This document shows, one piece after another, positions 1 to 5,472 of a stretch of DNA of 5,472 nucleotides. The stretch is from NCBI GenBank assembly GCA_012511135.1, contig JAAZGQ010000432.1:1-5472 (forward strand), read 5' to 3'. The notes beneath the pieces are model-generated. The model worked only from the letters and a program-made list of their open reading frames with translations. It ran no database searches and had not been told where the DNA came from. Both the position numbers and the translations under genes were made by a program. This DNA is from Bacteroidales bacterium. GTDB lineage: Bacteria; Bacteroidota; Bacteroidia; Bacteroidales; UBA1402. How positions within the stretch are numbered: the stretch's first letter is position 1; every line of letters begins with the position of its first letter.

Positions 1-45
1 ATATAAATTGTTCATAATTATTATTTATTTAAAACGATTTAGACT

Positions 46-53
46 TATATTTG
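46..53 (+). promoter_or_regulatory. Bacteroidota-type -7 promoter box (TAnnTTTG)
   Basis: The sequence TATATTTG matches the Bacteroidota sigma-ABfr -7 consensus TAnnTTTG at every fixed position. It lies in an AT-rich leader about 70 bases before the start of the large secreted-protein gene, which would give a 5' untranslated region of roughly 60 bases. I see no convincing TTG-type -33 box at the expected distance upstream: the nearest TTG, at 8-10, is too far away. The assignment therefore rests on the -7 element and its position. If real, it probably drives all the genes in the window. Confidence 0.5.
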
Positions 54-98
54 TCTGATTTTCTTTCAAAAATGTCCTAATATTGACCATAAATCAGA
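54..98. promoter_or_regulatory. 8-bp inverted repeat in the leader, possible operator or 5'UTR stem
   Basis: TCTGATTT at 54-61 is the exact reverse complement of AAATCAGA at 91-98, with 29 bases between the arms. The left arm begins right after the -7 box and would overlap the expected transcription start. It could therefore be half of an operator or the foot of a leader hairpin. An 8-bp match in AT-rich DNA can arise by chance, so this is only a candidate. Confidence 0.22.
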
Positions 99-121
99 TT
101 TTCCACCTAATCTCGTGATGT

Positions 122-187
122 ATGAATAACTTAAAGTCCTTACTTCTGATTCTTTTTTTGAGTTTTGCATTCTTGTCTGCCAAAGCA
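122..187 (+). other. Sec signal peptide coding region
   Basis: The first 22 residues start with Met-Asn-Asn-Leu-Lys, continue with an uninterrupted run of Leu, Ile, Phe and Ser, and end in Ser-Ala-Lys-Ala, which fits the small-residue -3/-1 rule for signal peptidase I. There is no cysteine after the hydrophobic core, so a lipoprotein signal is unlikely. Export to the periplasm by Sec is the expected first step before T9SS translocation. Confidence 0.85.
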
Positions 188-3100
188 ATCATAACTGACC
201 CTGAGGATCATGTGTATTATTTTTCGGGTACTCTGGCTCCTTCCAGAGCTTTCGAAATTCCGGATTTTCTGGGGGGGCAGGATTGGTCGTATGGGTCCAG
301 CGAAGTGGTTTTACACAGAACGATGTATGAACATTTCGAATTGGCTCCTGGTGATACAGCCTATGCCCTGATTGTTAATCATCTTACCGGGACTGTGACG
401 CTTGATTTGCCCTTTTGTGATTCTATCTATATCGAATTTTGGGGTACCGGTCGCAGAGGTATTCATATTACAAATAACCTGAACGATGACTATGCCTGGA
501 ACGCTGCCGAAGGCAACCAGGTGGTTTCTGTGGGAGGTCGTTTTCGTATTCAGGATTCAGTTAAGCTTACGCTTACACCCACGGGCCTTGACATAGGGGC
601 CCGGCCTACCGGCCTGCTTTTTATAAACAGTATCAAGATTTACGGCATGATCGAAGAAGGCCAGGTGCCCGTTTTTGATGGCCTGCTGGCCGGCTGGGAT
701 TTTAAATACAGGCCAAAACCCAGTGGAACGGTCAATCTGGAAGAACTGGTCACCGACGAAGACGGTGTCTGGGAGACAGATTATTATCCTCTGTATGCTT
801 CCGATCTGGGTGTTATAAGGGCCAAATTATCGTATGTGGGACCGGCTGATGGTATGCAATTGGGACACGATTGCGGCCAGCAGGCTGTTATGCTAAGTCC
901 TGCCGGTAAAAACTCTCAACAAGGCTATCTGGACGCGACCAAACACGAAAGTTATTATCAGATAGAATGGTCCAGCCTCGGCTTTCAGGAATTGAACCTG
1001 GGCTTTGATTTTAATTTCAGGGAGTTGGCCGACAGCCTGATTGTAGTCTATTCGATCGATAATGCTCTAAGCTGGTCTTTGGCCGGAGCTTATCCTGCTT
1101 TGATGGATTATTCCGAAATGAGCTCTGTAAAACTGGAACTTCCTGAACTCACCAACAAGGCTAAGGTCCTGGTTCGTTTGTTGCCTTCGGCAGGTGATTA
1201 CGATGTAAACGGTCAGTTTTTATTGGCCAATTTAGCGATCAATGGTTTTGAATACCGGGCTTACAAACCCGAAGCCTTGAATATTGCCTATGTCAATACC
1301 GCCGAGAACCGTATACGAATAGGGGAAAGAGCCATAAATACCAAAGATTCTACAGATACTGCATTATTGCCGGCTTTGATGGATCGATACAATCTTAGCA
1401 TTTTTTATCCCGATTTGTACAAAGATGTTCTGGATAGTGTCAGTATAAATGCACTGTTTAAAGAGTACGATGTAGTGGTCTTGAGTGATTTTCCCGAAGA
1501 CCAGGCTCAAATTTCTATATTGGCCAAATACCTGCTTGGCAACAAGCCTCTGCTGAATCTCAAAGCGCATAATTACGGCTTCGTTCAAGGCTGGAATTGG
1601 GCAAATACACAAGATGCCGCACAGGCAAACGAAATAAGCAAAACTCTTAAAATAAACCAGGCTTTTCGTTATCATCCCTTATTTAGCGGATTGAGTTTGG
1701 ATACGAATAACTGTTTTACCCTGTTTGATACCCTGGTTGGAACGGAGGCCGGAATACAGGCATTGGTTACAGAAAGCTATGTGGGCTCTGAAAGTCAGAT
1801 GATTGCTTCTCCATTGGAATTTCCCGGTTTGACTTCTATTCAGGAAATCAACAGCCAGCCCGAGGCCAAATATCTCTTGATCGGACTTGCATCGGAACAA
1901 TACCAATATTTAAGCCAGGATGCCCTTCAGTTAATTTTTAATGCAGTAGATTATTTGGGAACTAAAACATTTTTTGCTTTACCTGATTTTGAAATGACTG
2001 CCCGGGGAGCAAGGGTAAGTACACTGAATGAATTGAAAGCGGCCTTGTCGTACGATTACGGAGCTATGCAACTGGAAGAAATTGTAATTGAACTTCTCGA
2101 TTGCAAGGACGAAGACGGAGCATATCTTTTAGGCAATAATGGCCTGATTTTCCCTCAAACTTTCAAGGATTTATACATCAAAGCGGCAGAAGGCCAGCAT
2201 CCGCAACTTTTTGGATCATTCAGCTCAAACAACGGCATGAAAGTACGAAAACTCCGTTTTGAGGGACTTGGTTTTGAGGTTTTGGATTCGACCCAAACAG
2301 CGTTTGATGCTGTGGAATATTCGCCCTTTTATTTAAGCAGTGTCGATTCCATCACGGAAATAATGCAAATAACCAATTGTCAATTCAAAAGACTGCCTGC
2401 CCAATACCTGGTTTACGTAGATCCGGCCGGACCTGCGCTTATTCCTGAGCTGTCTTTGGAATATTGTACTATAACGGACCAGCCCCTGTCGGGCAGAAGT
2501 CTTAACGGAGGTTTGGTTTACGTTTCAGACAAAGATTACTTTGAATGTGACCGCCTCAGTTTCCGTCACAATATTGTCAGGAATTTCGGAGGAAACAAAT
2601 TATTCAGTTTGTCGAGAACCGGTACCACGGCTATTCAGCCCAATTATACAGTGACTGTCGAGAATAACTTGTTTTACAATTTTACCGACGGAGCCGATGC
2701 CAACTCTGTATTTTTGGAATACAGTCAAGAGTTGGGAGGGGGCAGCGCTGTTGTAAAAGTGAACGACAATTTATTTTACCAAAGTCTGGAAAAACCGACG
2801 TATTTACCCGACAAACTGGTATTTCCCGCGACATTGACCGAACAGCAGCTGTGGAATGTAGAGGTCCTGAATAATTATTTCTATCCCGACGACCTGATGC
2901 GCAGCGCAGGCGATACAATCAATTTGCAGGCAGCAGGAGAAGTTCAGGTGATCTATAATCAACTATTGAGTTCTGAATACACACAGGGAGCTGAGGTGTT
3001 TGAAGATGAATCGTTATTGAGCATTTCAAAATCTTCTCCCTTGTACATGGCCGGAACAGACTACGATTGTGTAGGCCCGGAACAATGTTATGTGGAACGT

Positions 3101-4186
3101 TTTCAAGCCGGTACCCTCAGGGTACATTCGGCCAAAGAACTCGAAAAAGCCCTGGCCATTGCTTTAGGTGGTGATGTCATTGAACTGGGAGATTGTGCCG
3201 ATTCCGGAGGCAGGTACCTGCTGGGAAACAGTGGTAAACTATATCCACGTACCCAAGGCAGTCTTACAATAAAAGCAGTTCCCGGAGAGCATCCTGTGTT
3301 GTTTGGGCGTTTGTCTTCGTCCAACGGAATGAGGCTGGATACCTTATTGATCGAAGGCCTCAGCTGGGATGGCGGAGACAAGACGATTGCAGGTTACAAT
3401 TCCGATGCTTACGCACCATTTTACATCAATCGCGCCGACACCATCGGCTCCGCATTCATACTTCGAGATTGCAGTTTCCGCAATCTCGATTATCAGCCAA
3501 TTATTAGAACGAATGGCTGTAAATCGGCACTTATTGGAAAAATACAAATTGAAAAATGTACCTTTGACAACATGGGCTGGGAAAGAGCCTCGGGCAATCA
3601 GGGTTATCATTTTATGCAATTTGACAGTCGAAGCGATTATCAGTTGGATCATTTTGTATTCCGCAACAATATTGTAAAAAACTTCCACTGCAGCCAATTG
3701 TTTAACATCAGCCGCGATGGTTCGACATCGACAGATTCTGCTATGAGTATCAGTATAGAGCACAATACTTTCTACAAATTGGGCGGAAACGGTACTACCC
3801 AAAGACAATTCCTGGGTTTTGACAAAAATCCCAAGGGCTGCGACGTTCGGATCAGTATAAATAATAACCTTTTTTACAAACGCTGGAGCCTAACACATTA
3901 CTCCATCAGCAACCTGGCTTTGTTTACCGCCGACAGCACACAACAAGTAGCATTGGAAGTGTTGAATAATTTCTTTTATCCCGAAGACGTGGTGGTTCAA
4001 AAATACGACAATGTCAATCTGGAAGTCTCGTCGGGTAACATTAAGGCTGAGTACAACAATTTGTATATGTCCACTCTCTATTTAGATTCAGTATTTCAAA
4101 ACGAAGATTCTTTGCTGATTTCGACTGAATCGCCATTGTTTACAGCCGGAGTTGGCGACAGCTACGTGAGAGCGATTCAATGCTAG
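122..4186 (+). CDS. Large exported multidomain protein with two tandem beta-helix modules; ends at an in-frame amber codon before its T9SS tail
   Basis: The function is unknown; it is probably a surface or secreted glycan-binding or glycan-degrading protein. Residues 1-22 form a signal peptide: Lys5, a hydrophobic stretch, and a likely cut after Ala-Lys-Ala. Residues 23-181 and about 182-380 are beta-rich, sandwich-like regions. Residues 385-620 resemble a ThuA/class I glutaminase-like Rossmann domain (strand DVVVLSD at 450, HPLFSGL at 518), but there is no cysteine at the expected nucleophile turn (LLNLKAHN, near 479-484), so it is probably non-catalytic. Residues 631-991 and 1000-1354 are two copies of a beta-helix-like module recalling DUF4957/DUF5123 and chondroitinase-B-like folds; this is from memory, not searched. 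The ATG at 122 is chosen because the signal peptide follows directly; an overlapping ATG at 118 stops after three codons. The protein ends at TAG 4184-4186, but the frame stays open and encodes a T9SS sorting tail, so the gene is probably truncated. Confidence 0.88.
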   Translation: MNNLKSLLLILFLSFAFLSAKAIITDPEDHVYYFSGTLAPSRAFEIPDFLGGQDWSYGSSEVVLHRTMYEHFELAPGDTAYALIVNHLTGTVTLDLPFCDSIYIEFWGTGRRGIHITNNLNDDYAWNAAEGNQVVSVGGRFRIQDSVKLTLTPTGLDIGARPTGLLFINSIKIYGMIEEGQVPVFDGLLAGWDFKYRPKPSGTVNLEELVTDEDGVWETDYYPLYASDLGVIRAKLSYVGPADGMQLGHDCGQQAVMLSPAGKNSQQGYLDATKHESYYQIEWSSLGFQELNLGFDFNFRELADSLIVVYSIDNALSWSLAGAYPALMDYSEMSSVKLELPELTNKAKVLVRLLPSAGDYDVNGQFLLANLAINGFEYRAYKPEALNIAYVNTAENRIRIGERAINTKDSTDTALLPALMDRYNLSIFYPDLYKDVLDSVSINALFKEYDVVVLSDFPEDQAQISILAKYLLGNKPLLNLKAHNYGFVQGWNWANTQDAAQANEISKTLKINQAFRYHPLFSGLSLDTNNCFTLFDTLVGTEAGIQALVTESYVGSESQMIASPLEFPGLTSIQEINSQPEAKYLLIGLASEQYQYLSQDALQLIFNAVDYLGTKTFFALPDFEMTARGARVSTLNELKAALSYDYGAMQLEEIVIELLDCKDEDGAYLLGNNGLIFPQTFKDLYIKAAEGQHPQLFGSFSSNNGMKVRKLRFEGLGFEVLDSTQTAFDAVEYSPFYLSSVDSITEIMQITNCQFKRLPAQYLVYVDPAGPALIPELSLEYCTITDQPLSGRSLNGGLVYVSDKDYFECDRLSFRHNIVRNFGGNKLFSLSRTGTTAIQPNYTVTVENNLFYNFTDGADANSVFLEYSQELGGGSAVVKVNDNLFYQSLEKPTYLPDKLVFPATLTEQQLWNVEVLNNYFYPDDLMRSAGDTINLQAAGEVQVIYNQLLSSEYTQGAEVFEDESLLSISKSSPLYMAGTDYDCVGPEQCYVERFQAGTLRVHSAKELEKALAIALGGDVIELGDCADSGGRYLLGNSGKLYPRTQGSLTIKAVPGEHPVLFGRLSSSNGMRLDTLLIEGLSWDGGDKTIAGYNSDAYAPFYINRADTIGSAFILRDCSFRNLDYQPIIRTNGCKSALIGKIQIEKCTFDNMGWERASGNQGYHFMQFDSRSDYQLDHFVFRNNIVKNFHCSQLFNISRDGSTSTDSAMSISIEHNTFYKLGGNGTTQRQFLGFDKNPKGCDVRISINNNLFYKRWSLTHYSISNLALFTADSTQQVALEVLNNFFYPEDVVVQKYDNVNLEVSSGNIKAEYNNLYMSTLYLDSVFQNEDSLLISTESPLFTAGVGDSYVRAIQC
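1274..1981 (+). other. ThuA/glutaminase-like Rossmann domain, apparently non-catalytic
   Basis: Residues 385-620 of the large protein alternate hydrophobic strands and helices. They include LNIAYVN at the start, a central DVVVLSD strand (450), an ALQLIFNAVDYL helix near the end, and the HPLFSGL segment (518) often seen in ThuA-like and beta-galactosidase-trimerisation-like domains. The strand-turn that carries the Cys nucleophile in true class I glutaminases reads LLNLKAHN here, with no Cys. A structural or binding role is more likely than amidotransfer. The fold is inferred from the pattern alone. Confidence 0.5.
2012..3094 (+). repeat. Beta-helix module, copy 1 of 2
   Basis: Residues 631-991 of the large protein form the first copy of a module of about 360 residues. 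Landmarks shared with copy 2, in order, are: RV at the start followed by an amphipathic helix; a YLLGN segment; SSNNGM; a Cys in an N-C-x-F turn (753); a second Cys (782); an FRHNIV segment; LFSLSR; three N-x-FY turns (ENNLFY, NDNLFY, LNNYFY); SPLYMAG; and a closing Gln-Cys-Tyr-Val (988-991). Regular Asn-x-Phe-Tyr turns and stacked Cys positions suit a right-handed parallel beta-helix. The copies are clearly diverged at the DNA level, so the duplication is old. Confidence 0.8.
3119..4186 (+). repeat. Beta-helix module, copy 2 of 2, cut by the amber codon
   Basis: Residues 1000-1354 repeat the module with a nearly constant offset from copy 1. Three conserved cysteines at 661, 753 and 782 correspond to 1025, 1117 and 1146, each exactly 364 residues later, and Gln-Cys 988-989 corresponds to 1353-1354. 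Matching segments include YLLGN, SSSNGM, FRNNIV, LFNISR, EHNTFY, NNNLFY, LNNFFY and SPLFTAG. Its opening segment (ALGGDVIELGDC) has the Gly-Asp-x-Ile-x-Leu turn typical of the first coil in polysaccharide-lyase-6-like beta-helices. The copy ends one codon before the point where copy 1 has Tyr-Val, where copy 2 has TAG ATG. Confidence 0.8.
4184..4186 (+). other. In-frame amber codon, probable Tyr-to-stop change
   Basis: TAG separates Gln-Cys at the end of beta-helix copy 2 from the in-frame sorting tail. The equivalent place in copy 1 reads CAA TGT TAT GTG (Gln-Cys-Tyr-Val), while copy 2 reads CAA TGC TAG ATG. A single third-position change from TAT or TAC explains the stop. No other TAG occurs in frame in the other genes of the window, so general amber reassignment has no support. 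Confidence 0.75.
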
Positions 4187-4429
4187 ATGGGCGTTATTGA
4201 CGGCCTTTGTCGTCCGGCGGCCAAATCGCCTGTAAGGGTCTTTTCCAAAGAAGCCGTACTCTATCTGCAGGTTGAGCAGGCTACTGAATTGGAAGTCTAC
4301 AACCTGTTTGGGCAAAAAGTCGGCCAATACAGACTAATCCCCGGTATGAACAAGCTCGAAGGATTGCAGCCCTCACAGCTCTATTTATTGAGAATGGGGC
4401 GGGAGACCATTAAGCATTTAATTCAATAA
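4187..4429 (+). CDS. Severed T9SS C-terminal sorting domain, in frame with the upstream gene
   Basis: These 80 codons directly follow the TAG that ends the large exported protein and lie in the same reading frame. They are best read as the missing C-terminus of that protein, not as an independent gene. After a short linker (residues 1-15) the sequence looks like a type IX sorting domain: a beta strand VLYLQV (24-29), then LEVYNLFGQKV (35-45) matching the family's valine-tyrosine-Asn-x-x-Gly-Gln core, then LYLLRM (65-70) and a basic end TIKHLIQ (74-80). The usual N-terminal Pro-Asn-Pro motif is absent, so it is a variant. It has no signal peptide, so made alone it would stay in the cytoplasm without an obvious use. 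The ATG abuts the TAG, so reinitiation is possible, but no ribosome-binding site is apparent. Other readings are the tail of a pseudogene, a sequencing error, or stop-codon readthrough. Confidence 0.7.
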   Translation: MGVIDGLCRPAAKSPVRVFSKEAVLYLQVEQATELEVYNLFGQKVGQYRLIPGMNKLEGLQPSQLYLLRMGRETIKHLIQ

Positions 4430-4444
4430 TTGTAAAATAAAACT

Positions 4445-5365
4445 ATGGGAAATAGGCATATTCAGGGTATTATACCCCCCATGATTACTCCTCTCGGAGA
4501 TATGAACAGCCTGGACATTCCGGGTTTAGAGAAATTAGTCGAACATATTTTATCGGGCGGAGTTCAGGGTTTGTTTATATTAGGAACCACCGGCGAGGCT
4601 CAAAGCCTGAGTTATGAACTTCGTCACGAGCTGATAGAGCGGGTTTGCCGTCAGGTAGGAAAACGGGTTCCGGTGCTGGTAGGTATTTCCGATACTTCTC
4701 TGGTGGAAAGTTTGCATTTGGCCGAAAAAGCCTTTGCCGAAGGAGCCACAGCGGTTGTGTCGGCTCCGCCCTATTATTACGCACCGGCTCAACAGGAATT
4801 GATCGATTTTTATCAGGGCCTGGCCGATGTCCTGCCTTTGCCTTTGTTTTTGTACAATATGCCTTCGCATGTTAAGGTGAAAATAGAACCCGCCACGCTC
4901 AAAGCTATAGCAGAACACCCCAATGTGATCGGCCTTAAGGATAGTTCTGCCGATATGGTGTATTTTCATTCCCTGATACAGATAATGAAAGACAAAGCGG
5001 ATTTTTCCCTGTTGGTAGGCCCCGAAGAGTTGACAGCCGAAGCGGTACTTTTGGGAGCCGACGGCGGAGTGAACGGTGGAGCCAACATGTTCCCCTCGCT
5101 TTATGTAACTATGTATAAGGCTGCAAAATCACGCGATTTGGATACTGTTTTGGCATTACAGCAGCAAATAATGTACATAAGCAACAGCATTTACAAAATT
5201 GGCAAGTATGGCTCCAGTTATTTAAAGGGAGTCAAATGTGCCTGTTCCCTGCTGGGGCTTTGCAGCGATTACATGGCTCTGCCTTTTCAACGTTTTAATG
5301 CACCTGAAAGAAAACGGGTACAGCAAATTTTGGAAACCCTTGGTTATACAGTGGTCAACCCCTGA
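4445..5365 (+). CDS. DapA/NanA superfamily class I aldolase or dehydratase (catabolic type)
   Basis: This 306-residue cytoplasmic TIM-barrel enzyme is of normal length for the dihydrodipicolinate synthase/N-acetylneuraminate lyase superfamily, which forms a Schiff base between a lysine and a 2-keto acid. Visible landmarks are the GTTGE substrate-carboxylate motif (47-51), PPYYY (108-112, with Tyr111 as the partner-subunit tyrosine), catalytic Tyr137 in YNMPS, and Schiff-base Lys165 in GLKDSS. All sit exactly four residues after their E. coli DapA counterparts. The arginine that binds aspartate semialdehyde in DapA (Arg138) is replaced by His142, so lysine biosynthesis is unlikely. GTTGE rather than GGSTGE also argues against a classical sialate lyase. 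A 2-keto-3-deoxy sugar acid or hydroxy-oxoglutarate type substrate is possible but unproven. It starts 15 bases after the sorting-domain tail, behind an A-rich stretch, and is followed by a transporter gene, which fits a catabolic operon. Confidence 0.9.
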   Translation: MGNRHIQGIIPPMITPLGDMNSLDIPGLEKLVEHILSGGVQGLFILGTTGEAQSLSYELRHELIERVCRQVGKRVPVLVGISDTSLVESLHLAEKAFAEGATAVVSAPPYYYAPAQQELIDFYQGLADVLPLPLFLYNMPSHVKVKIEPATLKAIAEHPNVIGLKDSSADMVYFHSLIQIMKDKADFSLLVGPEELTAEAVLLGADGGVNGGANMFPSLYVTMYKAAKSRDLDTVLALQQQIMYISNSIYKIGKYGSSYLKGVKCACSLLGLCSDYMALPFQRFNAPERKRVQQILETLGYTVVNP

Positions 5366-5388
5366 TAATAATTCATAAAGACCTGCGC

Positions 5389-5472
5389 ATGAATACCGAC
5401 ATTACCATACTCGATTACATTGTTTTTATTGCCTTTTTGGTGGGCATAGTATTATTTGGATCTTCTTTTTAC
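5389..5472 (+). CDS. N-terminus of a probable sodium:solute symporter (SSS family), partial
   Basis: Only 28 codons are present before the window ends. They read as a short polar start (Met-Asn-Thr-Asp-Ile-Thr) followed by LDYIVFIAFLVGIVLFGSSF. The Leu-Asp-Tyr-Ile-Val opening and a Gly-rich first membrane helix are typical of SSS-family transporters such as sialate, proline and sugar symporters. The ATG lies 23 bases after the stop of the aldolase gene, with no terminator between them, so co-transcription is likely. A symporter beside a DapA-family aldolase usually imports the substrate that the aldolase pathway breaks down. The family call rests on one helix and could be wrong; no substrate can be inferred. 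Confidence 0.65.
   Translation, partial: MNTDITILDYIVFIAFLVGIVLFGSSFY

Noticed and set aside
118..129. ATG at 118 just before the chosen start, a possible alternative start or leader peptide
   Set aside because: It is out of frame with the main gene and stops after three codons (ATG TAT GAA TAA). The ATG at 122 is followed by a clear signal peptide.
3344..3808. Minus-strand open frame of 154 codons opposite the second beta-helix module
   Set aside because: It lies wholly antisense to a well-supported coding region, its translation resembles no family I recognise, and it has no promoter or start context. It is a by-product of the plus-strand codon pattern.
4184..4230. Recoding of the TAG as pyrrolysine, or readthrough driven by a downstream hairpin
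   Set aside because: GGCG 4190-4193 can pair with CGCC 4227-4230 and GGCC 4202-4205 with GGCC 4219-4222, but the stems are only 4 bp with poor loops. Pyrrolysine use is not expected in Bacteroidota, and no other in-frame TAG exists in the window. A point mutation from Tyr is simpler.
4430..4444. Terminator or separate promoter between the sorting-domain tail and the aldolase gene
   Set aside because: The 15-base gap is A/T-rich without a stem-loop and is too short to hold a full promoter. It fits a translation-start leader within an operon.
4580..4969. Minus-strand open frame of 129 codons opposite the aldolase gene
   Set aside because: It overlaps the conserved aldolase motifs on the other strand, and its composition is that of an antisense shadow.
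4445..5365. Annotating the aldolase as dapA (lysine biosynthesis) or nanA (sialate lyase)
   Set aside because: The DapA arginine is replaced by His142, and the motif is GTTGE rather than the sialate-lyase GGSTGE form. Neither symbol is supported.
1..5472. Search for tRNA, rRNA, CRISPR arrays, insertion sequences and attachment sites
   Set aside because: Reading through both strands gave no cloverleaf, no short regularly spaced direct repeats, no transposase-like protein and no terminal inverted repeats. The only repeats are the diverged protein modules.

Overview
The window looks like chromosomal DNA from a Bacteroidota species. The evidence is a C-terminal type IX secretion system (T9SS)-like sorting tail, large secreted beta-helix modules of a kind common in that phylum, an exact TAnnTTTG (-7 type) promoter box in the leader, and A-rich rather than Shine-Dalgarno-like sequence before the starts. 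No finer taxonomic placement can be supported. All recognisable genes lie on the + strand and are tightly spaced, so they probably form one transcription unit read from a promoter near position 50.

Layout: positions 1-121 are an AT-rich leader with a promoter-like box and an 8-bp inverted repeat. Positions 122-4186 encode a 1354-residue exported multidomain protein: signal peptide, two probable beta-sandwich regions, a ThuA/glutaminase-like Rossmann domain without a nucleophile, and two tandem copies of a beta-helix-like module of about 360 residues. After a single in-frame TAG, positions 4187-4429 continue in the same frame with an 80-codon stretch that reads as a T9SS C-terminal sorting domain. 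Fifteen bases later comes a DapA/N-acetylneuraminate-lyase superfamily aldolase (4445-5365), and 23 bases after that the start of a probable sodium:solute symporter, cut by the window edge (5389-5472).

The main observation is the amber codon at 4184-4186. It separates a very large exported protein from the tail that would normally send it across the outer membrane. The two internal repeats align so that this TAG falls exactly opposite a TAT tyrosine codon (3089-3091) at the end of the first repeat, in the context Gln-Cys-Tyr-Val versus Gln-Cys-stop-Met. The simplest reading is a recent nonsense mutation (or a base-call error) in what was a 1435-residue gene. Readthrough or reinitiation at the directly abutting ATG are less likely alternatives.

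Taken together, the locus looks like an uptake and catabolism unit. A surface or secreted beta-helix protein would bind or cleave an extracellular glycan, a symporter would import a small acidic product, and a cytoplasmic class I aldolase/dehydratase would act on a 2-keto acid derived from it. The aldolase keeps the Schiff-base lysine but lacks the arginine typical of true dihydrodipicolinate synthases, which points to a catabolic role rather than lysine biosynthesis. The substrate cannot be read from this window.
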